Below the pieces are notes generated by a model. The model was not told the DNA's origin. It saw only the letters and a list, made by a program, of their open reading frames with translations, and did no database searches. A DNA stretch of 64,000 nucleotides from Lepidodermella squamata (Eukaryota > Gastrotricha): assembly GCA_047495785.1 (NCBI GenBank), contig JBLDXI010000009.1, forward strand, positions 3,410,001 through 3,474,000, read 5' to 3'. The translations under genes and the position numbers were made by a program. Positions 36,553 to 50,300 of the stretch are shown here, one piece after another (positions within the stretch are counted from its first letter, which is position 1; every line of letters begins with the position of its first letter).

Positions 36553-39500
36553 CTACAAAATAGCGACGCAGATGAAGCAGACAGCCCATGTCGCCGAAAA
36601 AGAAACCAGCGTGTTACCACCGTTATCGACCTCAACGTGCTGAGGACGTTTTCGAGGTGTGGTCAAGTTCCAAGCTGTCACCGGTAGGTATCGGAAATAT
36701 ACCCAAATATCGGTGAAGGAATAATCATCATTTATCAGCTCAACAGTCAACTGAATCGCCGAGTCGGAATTATGCGCAGTGAGATTTGCCACTAGTGGAG
36801 ACGGGGCAAAAAACTTGGGCCAGTTTCGAAAATATGTAACGTTACGATATGCATTGGAAATAACTACTTGAGGGTTACATATCTGCGAATCAGCGCAGTA
36901 GCCAATTGATCGACCAACGTAAGACAAAAAACAGTGGATTACCATCCTGCGGAGGTCTTTGAGTTTTTCCGCAAATTCTGACAAGTAAACAGAGTAACGA
37001 GGTGGGTCGATATAGAGCATGGCTCCAGAATCTAAGAGAATAGCGCATTGCGGCGGGGAAACCAGCTTAATAATATTGATTTGCATCTCGCTGTTTCGAG
37101 GTCCGAGATAAACAATCCGCGATGAAGCCTTGCAGGGCCCTGCAAAAATTTCGTTCACTTTTGTCTGGCAATGTTTTATTCACAAAAAACTGTGGATGGT
37201 CCCGCCAGTTCTCGCAGGGTAAATTGTAACAGGCTGACGACTTTACAAAACCACTATAAGTTCGACTTCTGGCTGGAAAGTAGCAATCCAAAGACAGATC
37301 GCGGCGGTATTGAGAAGGAGCAACTTTCACCTCAACGCTCAGTTGAACTTGCTGAGTCCTGTAGTAAACATCTCCGATGATAACGTTGAACTTGTATAAC
37401 CCAGCCAATGACCGGCGCAAATTTTGCAGGTCTTGAAAGAACTGAAAATATGGATTGAACTTCATCGAAACATTGAACGTGCTGTCGTCAAGTCGCTCGG
37501 CCAAAAATGAAATAGGCGATTGCACATTGCCCTGACTTTGAAAATCAAGCTTGAACGTCTCCTTCTTATCCGCGTCATTGGCTTGGGAAATTACTTCGAT
37601 GTTGACTGGATAGCAAAAGCTGTGTTTTGCTGAATAGCAAATGCTTGAATGTTCTGGAACAAGTTTGAAATGAAAAATAATCGACAATATTGACCCAGGT
37701 TCTATCCGCAGTTCGAAATAAAAATCTTCAGCGCCAACAGGTTTTAGGCTGAGCTGATCCACCTTGTCGCTATAAAGAATGTAAGCGGAATAATTGAATA
37801 AATGCGTCGCTTCAGCCGGAGGTAAATTTCTGTCCAATTTTATCGAAAAATCTGTCCAATTTTTCAAGCTAGAAGCAACTCGAGGTGGGACAAAATGCAT
37901 TTGAAAAATGTAAGTGCCCGCGGTGTTGGCTGTAAGTGAAATGGCAGCAGACAAAATTCCATTCGTAGGCTTGAAGGACGTCCGCACTTCAAGCGGAACT
38001 GGTTCAAAGGTCCTAGAATCTTTGAGCAGAAATACAGGGTTGCAAACTCGAGATCCGCACATTTCAATGTTTCGGCTAGATGCATTGCATGCCCAAATGA
38101 GTTCGACCATACTGGAAGTTTGACCCCAATAGAAACGAACCTCGTGCATGATTCTCGACTTTCTCGTGATGAAAGTGCCGTTGAAAAGTACGTGGCATTC
38201 AAAGCGTTCGCGAACTGTAACCTGATGATATTCGGCACTTCCATTGAAAAGGCAACGGTACAGCCCCGAGTGTTTCACTTGCAATATATCAGGATACGGT
38301 TTGACCTGACCCACAGGCCAATCGTCAGCGAAGTTTAGATAAGCCCCTCGTTGGTATGCAATGCCGCTCTTCCATTGACGGGTCGGGAGAACTAAAAAAA
38401 GCAAAAAACAGGGTGAATATATGTTTACCACTAAAATGAGTGTTCCAGGTTCCAGCGCTGCGTCCTGCCTCTTTATTTCTGCGATTTCGGCTTTTTTCTT
38501 TGGTCATCCTGCGTAAAACTGCGATTACCGTAAATGTTGGAATACAAGCCCGGGCTTCTAGATTTTCAATGTCCAAAAAAGGGAGAAAAACTGGGCCTCT
38601 ATTCGAGTAAGGCTGCTATTCGCGAATGGGCCAGTATTTGGAAATTTAGGGTATTTATTTCAGATTTCAGTTACCTGGCACCCAAAGTTTAAGGTGGAAA
38701 TTTCGGTGTTCAGATTCTCAAAGGTGCTGCATGTATCGAAAAATCACGGATATCGGCACTGGCAGCCGGATAGCAGCCGGATAGCACATCACGGATAGCA
38801 CAAAATAGTCGAGATCAAATTAGCACAATCGACCTTTATCAAATTACTTATTACCTAGCTTAAATCAGGCCAGTTTCAAACGTCAAACGTCATTTGTTCA
38901 TAACCAATACTGAACTAAAAAAAATTCCGCCATAATTTCAGACACTCTCTTCAAAACTCACAAATTTCTTCAAATTTCTGCATGGAGGAATCTAGCGTTT
39001 GCCAATGAACTTGCGATAGATATTTCTCGGCGTGATAACCGAAAATCTTGCAGCGAATCGTGATACCTCTGGCGACTTCTTCATATTCGTGAATAGTGAA
39101 AGAACCCGCAAAATAGTTAGGTTTTTCTATTGCACGCTCCCTCTCAGGTATCAACTTCTTGCGGTAATACCGATAAGGAGATTGGCTGTCGCACGTCAAG
39201 TCCCAGTCGCATTGGCAGCCTTTGAAAACACATGTGAAATTAGCTTTGTCCGAAACATCAACCGTAAAGCCCATGCATTCGCTCGAGCTGTCGCAATATT
39301 GCGCGCATCTGAGAAAATATGTATCAAATGTTATCCATTACTTTGATACGACCGATTGATTTATCAAGTAATCGAACTTACAAATTGATAGGAGAAATTT
39401 CAGAAGATGCCTCGATTATGTGCTTTGATTCCATCGACTTCAAACGCGTGTCCATGTGGCATGCTTCAAGGATGGTAAAATAATGACCACAAAAATCGGA

Positions 39501-41242
39501 ACTGCAATCGCAGTCGGAGTAAAAGCGCTCGTATCGCTTTAATACAGATTCTTCCGCTTGACAAAATACATAAATAATATATATTTCGGTCAGAAGATTG
39601 AAAAACAAACCATCGTCACACATAGGTACGTGGCAATAACCCCAGTGACCATTCTCGAAGTCGAGTTTATTGCCCAGTGGACAGTATAAAGAATACTGAG
39701 CATTGTCAGGATGCCGACAGTAATTGTTCGCCATCGAACCATGCGAGCCAAAAATGGCTTCTGGCAAAAAGATTTCACTGAAAAAGTTGAAACCCCCAGA
39801 AATTGAATTAATGTGTTGTGAAAACAGCCTTACCCGAATTTGAGTCCACTGCTATTCCATCGACTACAAGGTTCTCCACAAACAGTTTCTGCCAACGTTC
39901 CAACGTACTCAGTTCCTGTATGAGTCCTCCTACAAGCAGTCTCAAAACCTGAAAATAAAAAGGCTTGATTTTTTAACTTGATTCCAAAAAATTTCACATG
40001 AACGAAAATTCGAAATCATGTGACTTGTCTGATAAAAACTTTAGTAAATAGTAAACTATTAGAACAGCTCACTATTTTGCCGAGGTAGGTTCATCGCAAC
40101 GTCTAAATACGGACTGCTTAGAGATGATCTTTGAACGACTTCGCTAATTTGTTCAAATTGGACCCAGTATTGCCCCGTAACTCTCTTGGCAGCTTTTTCA
40201 GATTCAAATAGCCAAATTATCTTATCGTAAATTGATGAATTCCAGAAAAAATACAGCTCAACGCGAACATCGTTGACATGAAAGCTCATTGAAATATTCA
40301 ACGCCAATGCCAGGATATGATTCGATGAAATCATCGAGCCATTCACAGAGTTGAACAACTCGACGCTTTTGTTGCTTTGATTACTAGTTTGCATCACGTG
40401 AACCGATATATCACATAAATCAGTATCATTTCCAGAACAAAAGACGATCGGCTTGCGGCGGTAAAGCGTACAAACAAATGTGGCTTTTATTGGAGTTGCC
40501 CCAGCAAACTCAAGGGTAACATTGCGGCCAGCCTCGAAAGACGCATTCACACCGATCAATATTGAACATGAATCATCGAAAATTGCAGCCTCCACCGCTG
40601 GCAACTTGCTGGCATTATCGACTTCATTCATCTTGAAGGTATCAAATTTTGACGGGTTGTAAAGTTGATTAGAAAGATCAGGCCAGTAAGATGCAAGAAG
40701 CACATATTCAACTGACTTGGTAATGTCAGGTTTCACTGTGATTTTGAAGCCAACTGCAGGTAAAGAAATTCTCGGGTGATACCAAGATGGTACAGTCGAA
40801 TCCAATTTACAGGTTGACAAAACTTCTTCATCATCTTTCAACAATTTCACGACAGGATAACAGAGCTGAGAATTATAGTGCAAAATAGCCGCATTTTTGC
40901 CGTAACAACGCAAGAAAAGCGTAATATTGCCAGTTAGAGATGGAGGGACGGTAACTCGAACGCCATAGTTGGACAGCTCGAATGTTGATGAAGTAACGAA
41001 TCGCGCCAAGTCGCCTCCGTGCATCGAAAAATCGCAGAATTTGGTTGTAGCTTCGAATGTAACAGCGTGATATTCAGCTTGATTAGTGGCTGAATTTATG
41101 CATCGATACAAGCCAGAATCTTCAACCTGAAATGATGTCATTCGCAGCTTGTACGAATTGCCGGCTAGAAAATCATTGGCATGAAGAAGAAAATTGATCA
41201 TTTCCGGAGATCGATTAGCTTTGCCAATATAGCCGATTTCCC

Positions 41243-42646
41243 CTGAAAATCAGCAAAATGAATTAAGGAGCCAAGAATTATTTATATGCAAATAATAGAG
41301 AACGAATTGATCAGAGCAACACTTGCAAATGCGTAATTGCGACGAATAAATTTCAATTATTTTTCGAAAAGTGCATCTTAAAAATGAAAATTGTTATATT
41401 TTTGAACCGAGAAAATCCCCATTGTGTACGTTGGCGTTTCTTTGACAATTTCATTCAGCAATAAACAAACTTTGCCCTCTTGGATGTCGATGCCGATTGG
41501 TAGAAAAGTGAGCGACTTCTTCCTCTTTATAATCGTGAAAATATTAGCCCTTGGTTGTTAATGGGTTTTGTTCTGAAAAATTTCAAATCATTTGACCTGA
41601 CTTTTGCGGGTCAGGCGAAGTCAAGCAGAGCCATTTGATTGTGCATGACAACCCCACGGGGACTACTATCGCATAAAAATTGCCGAATTCTTTGATGCCG
41701 CAACTTATTAATGCCGGCCGGTTCACTGATCAACAGCGTTTACTGTCAGAAAGAAATTTAAAAGTTTCTGGCCTTCCCAAGAAAAAAGACAGTCTAGTTT
41801 TATCTGCGGAAGCATAACCTCCTTCAAGCAGGGGCACACATTAGTTCAGTGGATAGCTGTCTGCTGTGCACTGAGAGTCAAGGTTGATGGGCGCGAGTTC
41901 GATCCCAACCCGGGTCGACCGTGATTTATCAATGACGCTCTACCCCGACAGTGGCCGGCCACTCCATCTTGTTACAAAAGTGAAAAGTTGTAGACTATAA
42001 GAGTGTCAGCGAGGCTGCACTAATAGCTACCTAGCTGTCCGTCTCAAGAGACCCCGCAAACGACCCCTAAGAGCGCTCTTTCGGGACCATCCATTCAGTC
42101 TCAAGCAAGGAATTTTCGATTATCCTTCAAGTATCTCGTATGTTCAAGTTTAGGCCTAAACATATTTCGCCTTGTGAGTTTACGAGTTCCCCGTCAACTG
42201 TCAAATTCTAGTCAAATTTTAGACCAAGGAAACGCATCTAATTCTAAAGCAACTGAATTCGCCCAAAGCAACTGAATTCGCAGGTGGAAAATCGAAGAAA
42301 AATTGAATGAGTCAAGGGTCTTTTACCGGTAAATTCAGGGCGGAATTCTCCAGTATCATTTCGAATTCCGCGAGGCATCTTTCGTTAGAATACAGAGTAT
42401 TTAGCAAGTGTATCTCTCTTGATAGCTTCGAAGCAAATGCCGACCAAGGCCTGCATTTATTATTATTTTGCTACAACTGGATTTTACCTGAAGAAATATG
42501 AAAAAATGTCGCGCTTTGGAAAGGATATAATTTCACAATTGCTAGGTAAACAATGCACGCTAATCTTACTGATCATGGGGCAAGAAAATATGGTTTTTCC
42601 CAATTCCCTCGGTTGATTCGGCCTATTCTTAGGTATGTGAACTCAC
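41243..42646. other. Intron 2 of gene D (1.4 kb)
   Basis: Starts GTGAGT and ends TTTCAG. It contains a tRNA-derived SINE (41834-42110), a 17-bp direct repeat (aaagcaactgaattcgc, twice near 42246-42280), and at 41295 a sequence resembling the terminal repeat of the pogo-OTU element. The same intron is only 52-53 bp in genes A, B and E. Confidence 0.7.
41834..42110 (+). mobile_element. tRNA-derived SINE
   Basis: The head has an RNA polymerase III A box (TAGTTCAGTGG) and, 47 bases later, a B box (GAGTTCGATCCC). The body continues with sequence unlike a tRNA acceptor stem. The spacing and the lack of a matching 3' acceptor half make it a SINE head, not a functional tRNA. The 3' limit is approximate. 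Confidence 0.55.
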
Positions 42647-44269
42647 ACTTCGATAGAAATTGTTCTCCAATTTGCTTTTCCCAGAAGAAATCTTGATGAT
42701 TGGCGCTATTTCTGAGTAATCCGCAATCCAACTCAAAAATCGTTCGCTCTATCGCGACTCGGTGCTCACGAAAAGAAGTCCAAACATCTATATCACCTTT
42801 TCGTATAGCAAGAACTAATGGAAGGTGATCACCCTGCAATTAAAAAATTAACCTGGTTCGACACCCATACTGATATTTGCAACGTAAGTCCTGCCGTAAA
42901 GTGAACTATCGGGTTCTTTGTAGTATTGGAAAGCGATGCGATAAAAACCTTCCAAACTGATCTTGCGGTTGAAAAAATATGCAATAGCAGTCTGCTCATT
43001 GAAAAACGAGTATTCTATTTTAAGATATCCCAAGTCCAATTCATCGATTCCTGCGCCCCATCGAATTTTCGCACTGATGCCGCGACCATTTGGTGGATAT
43101 ACGTTGAGCCCGGGTGACACGTAATCAATCGTGCGGTCAGCACAACCGTCCTTCCAAATGAAAACGGAAGGATCGCATATAGCATTGGAATTATTAGAGC
43201 AACGCTTAAAATCGTCGAGTTGATCGAGAGGAATTCGGCAATTGGCACCGATATTCAACTGAGTCGAGTACTTCGACAGCTGAACTGCAACTTGTTTAAC
43301 TTTCGGTAGCAAAAAGCCGTTGATTGATACTGAACAGTCAATGTCGATAGTGTTATTTTCGCTTTTGATCCGCTTTGGCTCGGAGAATGAATGCTTAGGG
43401 CAAATGTCAAGAAAGCGAAGGGACGCGTTAACCGGTCGACATAAAATTACGCATTGCTCAACTTTCCGAAATTGAGGCCCGTATAAAAAATAAGGCAAGC
43501 ATTCTTCAGACTCGCAAAATTTGTGCCCCTCCTCGATGACCTGCTGCCAAGTCATGCCAGTCCAATTTCTTGGGGAAAGCGAAACTTCTTGGATCAACAA
43601 ATTATCAATCAATTGCTTCGAGCCCTTATTCTTCCTATAATAGTTTTTGACTGTATAGTCAATTTTATACTGATAGGAAGCGTCTCGGACACGCTTCGAC
43701 GTAATTGAACCCGGGCAAGCAGCCTTGACGCTGAAATTAAATCCCAGATTATCCAGAAAATGAGACTGCAGATTTAGCAGGCTGTTTGGAAATAAATGCT
43801 GGCGCGGTGCAAACGATAAGACTGATTGGTTGTATGGTGTTTTCCAATTCAGCCTCACTCTAGTGGATCCCACAAGTGCGCCATCACAACTCGTATAGTC
43901 AATGCCAACCTCGTTAAACAACCAAACTGGTATTTCAACAGTCAATACTCCGGCATTGAAATTGAAGGAGATATCAGGCATCGAAGGATACACTGAATTA
44001 GCATTCATTCGAATTCTTCGGCCACCTAGATGGAAACTCAACCATGGAGGAGTTTCAGTCGTGGTGAAAGCCGTGAGAGTAGGCTCGCCAAGGTCTTCCT
44101 TCTGGAAGCAATTTTCTTCCTGAATACGGAGTGAGGAAAAACCGCCGGGCTCCTGATCATTCAGCGGCACCAGCATTTTGAAATCAATGATGCCGAAACC
44201 ATTGACATTACCAATTATTGGAGGCGCCGAAACAAAGCAAATTATTGCAAATTTCACAATATAATTCAT

Positions 44270-44313
44270 CTAAATTACAACATAATGATTACGCCTGATT
44301 GTCAAATTTTAAA
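44270..44313 (-). promoter_or_regulatory. E/D intercistronic gap with trans-splice acceptor
   Basis: 44 bp, ending TGTAATTTAG directly abutting the ATG of gene D (AG at 44270-44271). Confidence 0.55.
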
Positions 44314-47300
44314 TTATGAAAAAAATTGGCAACCGGAATATAAAGCAAAACAAAACAAAACTTTTGAGTTATGCTTGAAGATTATAGAATTCGAAGAGGA
44401 TGGTAAAACCTGGGGCTGCGGATCATTTTTTACATTTTCAATAAAATACGCATCTCGCCATGCAGTCGTAGGAATGTAACGGAAAGAAATTGTAAGGTCA
44501 GACAATTTCACGCTTTCATCTTTCAGCTCGATGGCGATTTCCAGATCTCTCCAATTAGTCCAAGATAAATGTATAGATAGACCGTAAGATCCATTTTGAA
44601 AGAGAGGCCAGCTTTGATAAAGCATATTCTCAGGCCCTCCGCGATAAATATTAACAACTGGATTGCAAATTTCCATCGAAGCGCAAAAGCCGACTCGACG
44701 ACCCACATCGGCGACAAAACATTGAATCGATAACGAGGTCACCTGCGCGAGCTGTTCGCGATATTTAGCCAGAAAGATTGTGTATTGTGGAGGATCGTCG
44801 AAGAAGTGACCCATCGATATCGAACCAATTTTACACCTTGGAGGGGAGAAAACTTTCAAGATATTATATTGCATCGGCTTTCCAGGCGGTCCGAACGTGT
44901 AAACACCCTCGTGTTCCAGCCGGTCAATTTTTCCAAGTTCGATCCTCAGAGCTGGAAGGCCGCCACTGGAAATTGAAGTGAAATCACTATGAATTGGGTG
45001 CATTTGATGATCAGCAAAAGAAAGCGCAAACTGCCATACCCAGCTTGAGCAACAATTCGGATGTTTAGTCCAAGAATCTTCTGGTGCTATGGTGTAAGTG
45101 TAACCATCTTCCTTTTCAACATGGCTCATTATCACAATCGGGAAGCTATTTTCAGCTTTTATTGGGGCGATATTTGACCATAATTTCCGGTAATAATAGG
45201 CGAATAGCGGGCCATTTTCACATTTCCGGTCGATAGTCGCCTCGGAGCAAGCGCACTCGGTTGCATTTTCAAAAAATCCGCAATTGAACGATAAATCGTC
45301 CGCATTCTGCCAATAATTGAATCCGATACACAGTTCTGAGCTGTCGCAATCTTCTCGGCAAATTCCAACATTTTGGACTTTCACGACGTTGACTGGGTTA
45401 CATCTATTGCATGGGCCGATGAACTTCTTGTAACGCCCTCCAAATGAGTCGTCGACCCAATTATCGCAAGATGGAACATCGCAAAAATCTTTGATCAAAT
45501 TATTCGATTTAGGTTGCTTGACATAACAAAACGGCATGCTCAAATTAAAGCCGGGTATAATTCGGCAGAAATTTTTTGACGAAATCAGAGGTAAAGATCG
45601 GTTGGAAAATAAACTAGGGTCAAGGTTACGCCAGACTTCACAAGGCAAGTTGTAACACGCCGATTTCTTCACATTTCCAACATAAGCCTGAACATTGTTT
45701 GCGTAAAAGCAATCGGCTGAAATATCTCGCCGATAACGCGAAGGCGCAACCTTAACATCGACGCTTAATGTGATATGCTGTTGTTTCGCGAAAGGATCAC
45801 CGACAGTCACGCTGAAAACGTACAGCCCCGCCATAGATTGGCGTAGATTCTGCAAATCCGTGAAAAATTGCATGTAGTTCATAAATTTCATTTCAACAGT
45901 AAACACGTTCTCCTCGAATCTTTCAGCCTTGAATTTGATCGGGGTTTGCAAAACGATTTCCCGATCGAATGACAGCTTAAACTTGAGCATTTCATTGAGA
46001 TTATGCGCCTTGGAGGCGATGTTAATGTAAACCGGGTAACACGGGATCAGTTCAGGATTTTCGTTTGTAGGACAGAAGAAAGTGTTTTCCGGTATGGCAA
46101 CAAAAGCGAAAATAACGGAAATAATTGAGCCAGGTTCGATACGAAGTTCAAAGTGAAAATTTTCCGTCCCAGGTTCTCTAACTTCAAACCATTTCGAATC
46201 GTCCCAGTATTGAACCCTAACAGAAGCATTAAACAAATGATCGGCTTCAGATGGTGGAAGTTCAGAGGCCATAATAGACAGCGAGGTGGAAGTCCGTAAA
46301 CTCGAAGTAACAGGAAAAGGGATGAATTGAAGCTGGAATTTGTAGTTTCCAGGGCTATTGGCTGGGAGTTCAACGATTGCATACAGTAGTCTCCTGGTCT
46401 CGTTGAAATAAGACCTCATTACAAAGGCAGCAGGTTCGCCACTTTCTGATCTTATTGAAATCAAAGGATTGCAAACGCCCGAGTCGCATGGTTCCACTTT
46501 TCTAAATCCAACATCGGTAACCCATGCGAGTTCGATCATTTTCGAATTAGCACCCACGGCTAATTGGATCTCGAAGATTCCGAAGTCTTGTTTCAAAAAC
46601 GTATTGTTGAGCAATATTCGGCTTTCAAGTCGTCTGTTAACAGTGATTTGGTGATATTCAGAGCTACCATTGAACACGCAACGGTAAAGTCCAGAGTCAG
46701 ATTCCAGTAAGTAGCTCAGATTAGGACGTATCGGCTTCCCCGTAAAATCCAGATACAGCCCCCTACCAGTAGTCTGATTTACCGTCCATCGATAGTTCGA
46801 TAGAGCTGAAATAAACGCAAAATATTAAACCTGATCAGCTTGCTATTTGATTTCTCACACCTAAAAATTTTCCACCTCCGGAACCTAACATCTCCGAACG
46901 AGCCTGGCGCCTGTATTCTCGACTGGCGTACTCAGCAATTTGACAGCCGATAAAAATATCCATAGAATTTTCTTCGAATTCGTGAACTGTGAAGGTTTCG
47001 GTATCAACAATCGGATCGGCACCAAGTTCTGAATAGTCTCGCTTGCGATAATAGTGCAAAGCTGAAGTACTGCTACAACCTGGATCTTTGCAATTGCAGT
47101 TCTTGAAAGTGCATTTCAAGTTGCGGCGACGGGAGAAATCTACAACAAATCCTGAACAGTCCAATCTATAATCGCAATATTCAGCGCATCTAAAAAATAC
47201 GTTAATAGGCAAGATGACATTAACGAAAATGGGAATTGTAACCAACGTTTTCACAGACGGGAAATCAGAGTCAACGTAATAGTTCCGAAAGCGCCTGTTC

Positions 47301-50300
47301 GCCAAGAAACACTTGTCTCGAAATTCTGAAATCGAGCAGTCTTCATATTTGATGTCACTCCCACAATCACACGGCGCAAAAAATCGGTCATATCGTTTTA
47401 AAACTGAGTCGTTCTCTGAAAAAAAGCGTGGAAATGGTTATATTCGATCAGAATAAAAGAATGTCAGAGAGGTAGGAAAAAAGAAGGAGGTTATCTTACA
47501 CAATTTGGCGTAAAATAACTTATGCACGAATTTTTATTATTATATTTCCTAAGATTGGCAAATGGCTTCAAATTTACCTTCGCCGCAAACTGGGACGTTA
47601 CAATAGCCGTAGTTGGGCACTCCAACGCGAGGACAGTACAGCAGATGAGGCGAGTCTCCGGGATTTCGACACATGTTTCCAGCTGCAGACCCCTGTCGAT
47701 CAAATACAGCTTCGGGTATCGCAAGATCACTAAAAAAATGGAAAAATATGTTTAATAATTATTTTCTCGAAGAATTGGGGAATAATTACGAAATGCCGCC
47801 GCTCGGTATGTAGCTACTACTATTCCAATTGCTACACGGTTCCCCGCACACCGTTTGGGAGATAGAGCCGACATATTCGTGGCCAGGGTAAGTTCTTCGG
47901 CAAGTCGTCTCAAATGCTAAAATGAAAAAGCAAAATAATAATATTACGCAAAACTTAAGGACGATCACTTATTAGGACTAAGTAGGATAGTTTATATTTA
48001 AGATATTTTTTCTAAATTATATAGTGATCCTTCACGTTTTCCAGATTTTCGGCTTATATAGTTTGAAATTATTTCAAATATTTAACCAAGTTTTCGAGGC
48101 TTAATCAGGTTTCAGGCAACAGCCTGGGTAGGTATTCATGCCACTATTTTCTTCATTAGATTCACAGTATGTGCATTATCGAGGAAAACGGCTTCACCTT
48201 AACCTCAGCACCTGAGAACTGAGCAATCAGAAGAGCTTTAAGCGCGAAATGTTCAAGTTGGGAATCCTCGGTCGATCGAATCCTCGCGTTCCAAAGATTA
48301 CTATCACGTACAGGATCGGCATTTTTGCCGCAAGTCGGAGGCAAGCTGGGATCTTTTGAGGACCACCGTGTTCAGAATAAGCAAACAACTGATGACAAGC
48401 CGTATTACCTCGTAATAGTTCCACCATCGAAAACCACCCGTACCACCATTCTTAATCTTTAACTGAAGACGACGTAATTCGTAAGTTGCTTGAAGTACGC
48501 CGAGTCGCGTTCCAACGGAAAGGGCAACAATCCAGATGCTAAAGATGCCTCGGCTCGATGAAGAAGCAAGATGATCGACTAAGGTGGGAAAGATAATGTC
48601 AAAATGCTTTCCCCAAGGTGCAAGCTGTGGATAAATATTATAATTATAGAAGTCCAGTTAAACGCTTTTTGAATTTTTTTCAACAAAGATTTAATCATGT
48701 TTTTCATCATTTTCATTTTCATTTTCATGTATGCTATTTCACGTGGGCATACATCTCCCTCTGTAAACCGAACGCCGAGGCCGGGCGTTGGTCGGCCCGA
48801 CTACGACTATCCTGGGCCACGACACACATTGATCCCTACGCCCTCTTCTAGAGCATACATCCCGTACCTCTAGCCCCAGAGAGCCCCGAGCAATTGTTTC
48901 AAATTGCACTCGAGTAGCAATTTTTTTATACTCACCAGTGGATTGCTAAACCACCGTCGGGCGACGTCAGTGGGCGTTGAACCCACGACCTCATGCACAT
49001 AGGCTAGCTTCCTTATCCACTAGGCTAGTGCTCCCCATGTTTGGCAGTAATTAATATTTTCAAACCCTTTCCAGTCGTTTTGTTTTAAAAGAAAACCAGT
49101 ATGCTTTTCTTCGTTCAATTTCGGATCCTCAAGTCGAACCTATCGTGGTTCCGGGGGTTTCTTCACTAGCACATCAAAAGAAACTGTTGCAGCTCATGCC
49201 ATCAAATGTGATTACGCTCGCAGTGAAAACTCAAAAACTTGAGCGGTGTTTTTTAATCATTCGGCACGACTCATCAACCACAGCGAATATCAAATCAGCC
49301 CATGTTACTTTTGCTCTGTTGACTCCACTTTTTATGTTACGACTTTCGGTGGCCCAAAAGAGTAACAATGACATTTTTCATTTGAAATTTTCAGCTGAAG
49401 ATTTACAAGGGGCAGGAGTACGTTCACTTTCTCGCGCCGGCTTCCAAGACTAACCACGCTACACCTGGAAACCCGAACCCCGAAAGGCCGGAATTCGACA
49501 TTCGGCTCGTAAGGCAATGCATTCTGCCCGAATAACTTCTCGCTCCTACAATGGCGGGTGTGACGAAAAGCTTATACGGCAAATGACTGGACACAAGAGC
49601 GCTGCCCTCCATCAGTATCTCCATCCAGATCTGGAAAAGGCGCCTGATAAAAATGAGCTATTTTCGCTCCAGTAGCCCTAAAATAGCAGTTAAAATGGAT
49701 TATCTATATTCGAAATATAGACGATTCATGTCAAAAATATAGACATATAAATGTATGTATCTAAATCTATATTTGAAATATGAAAAATATGAATCGCCCA
49801 CTCAAAGCGAAAAATATGAACACAATGATATTTGCCGGGTTTTCGAAATTCTGGTCTTTTTCTCTTCGATTGTTAGTAATGAAAATGACTGCTAAGATAA
49901 CAGTCGAAACATCGTGCAAAACAATAAAAACGCTACAAATTACAAACAAGCTTATTTTTCTCTTCATTTCGCAAATTTTTACGATTCAAATATCGCAGGT
50001 CTACGCTATCACGAAATAGGTAGGCCCCATACGGTAGCACTTGGCCTTGGCCTTTCCACAGTAGCCCGAGCGTAGGCTTAGCTAAGGCCTATCGTAGGCC
50101 TATGACCCCAACGTAGCCCTAAACCTGCCCGACTCGCGTATTTTTTCGATATGAACTGAGAAGTTATTTTCGACCTCTGGACTATAACTTACCATTCATA
50201 CGAGGTGACTTCATGTGAATATCCAAATGAGGCACTTCGTCAGCTAGATGCATCACATACTCGCCAGTGTGATTGAACGAAACGACGTAGCGCCTTGAAA

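Larger units (their letters stand above)
36553..44269 (-). pseudogene. Array gene D: Ig/kringle/PAN surface protein, damaged
   Basis: Exons: 42853-44269, 42647-42796, 40073-41242, 39834-39948, 39611-39777, 39382-39556, 38962-39306 and a last exon starting at 38391. The 5' half is clean: signal peptide MNYIVKFAIICFVSAPPIIG, N-region with GFGIIDFKMLVP, Ig1, kringle 1 (NNYCRHPDN, HWGYCHVPMC). Two lesions follow. First, exon 7 begins ATGCGCAATATTGC where paralogues have G/A TGC GC(T) GAT TAT TGC; two bases are missing, shifting the frame at the exon 6/7 junction. Second, the last exon runs to NFCRALQGF inside kringle 2 at about 37100, then jumps to VYLGPRNSEMQ in another frame (37158-36553). This deletes about 650 bp compared with gene C: the rest of kringle 2, PAN 2 and the following region. 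The tail still ends in a hydrophobic stretch and TAG. Confidence 0.75.
47917..50192. other. Intron 3 of gene E (2.3 kb)
   Basis: Contains a SINE on the - strand (48712-49036), a tyrosine-recombinase fragment (49492-49676) and an AT-rich palindromic stretch (49690-49800, repeats of atatag/ctatat). The segments 47920-48700 and 49680-50190 otherwise show no recognisable feature. The same intron is 66 bp in gene A. Confidence 0.7.

Noticed and set aside
41834-41920. Candidate tRNA gene (A and B boxes)
   Set aside because: A-box to B-box spacing and flanks do not allow a closed acceptor stem, and unrelated sequence follows the B box, so it is called a SINE head.
48960-49036. Candidate tRNA gene on the - strand
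   Set aside because: The tRNA-like head continues into a 230-bp body and a simple-repeat tail, typical of a SINE, not a functional tRNA.
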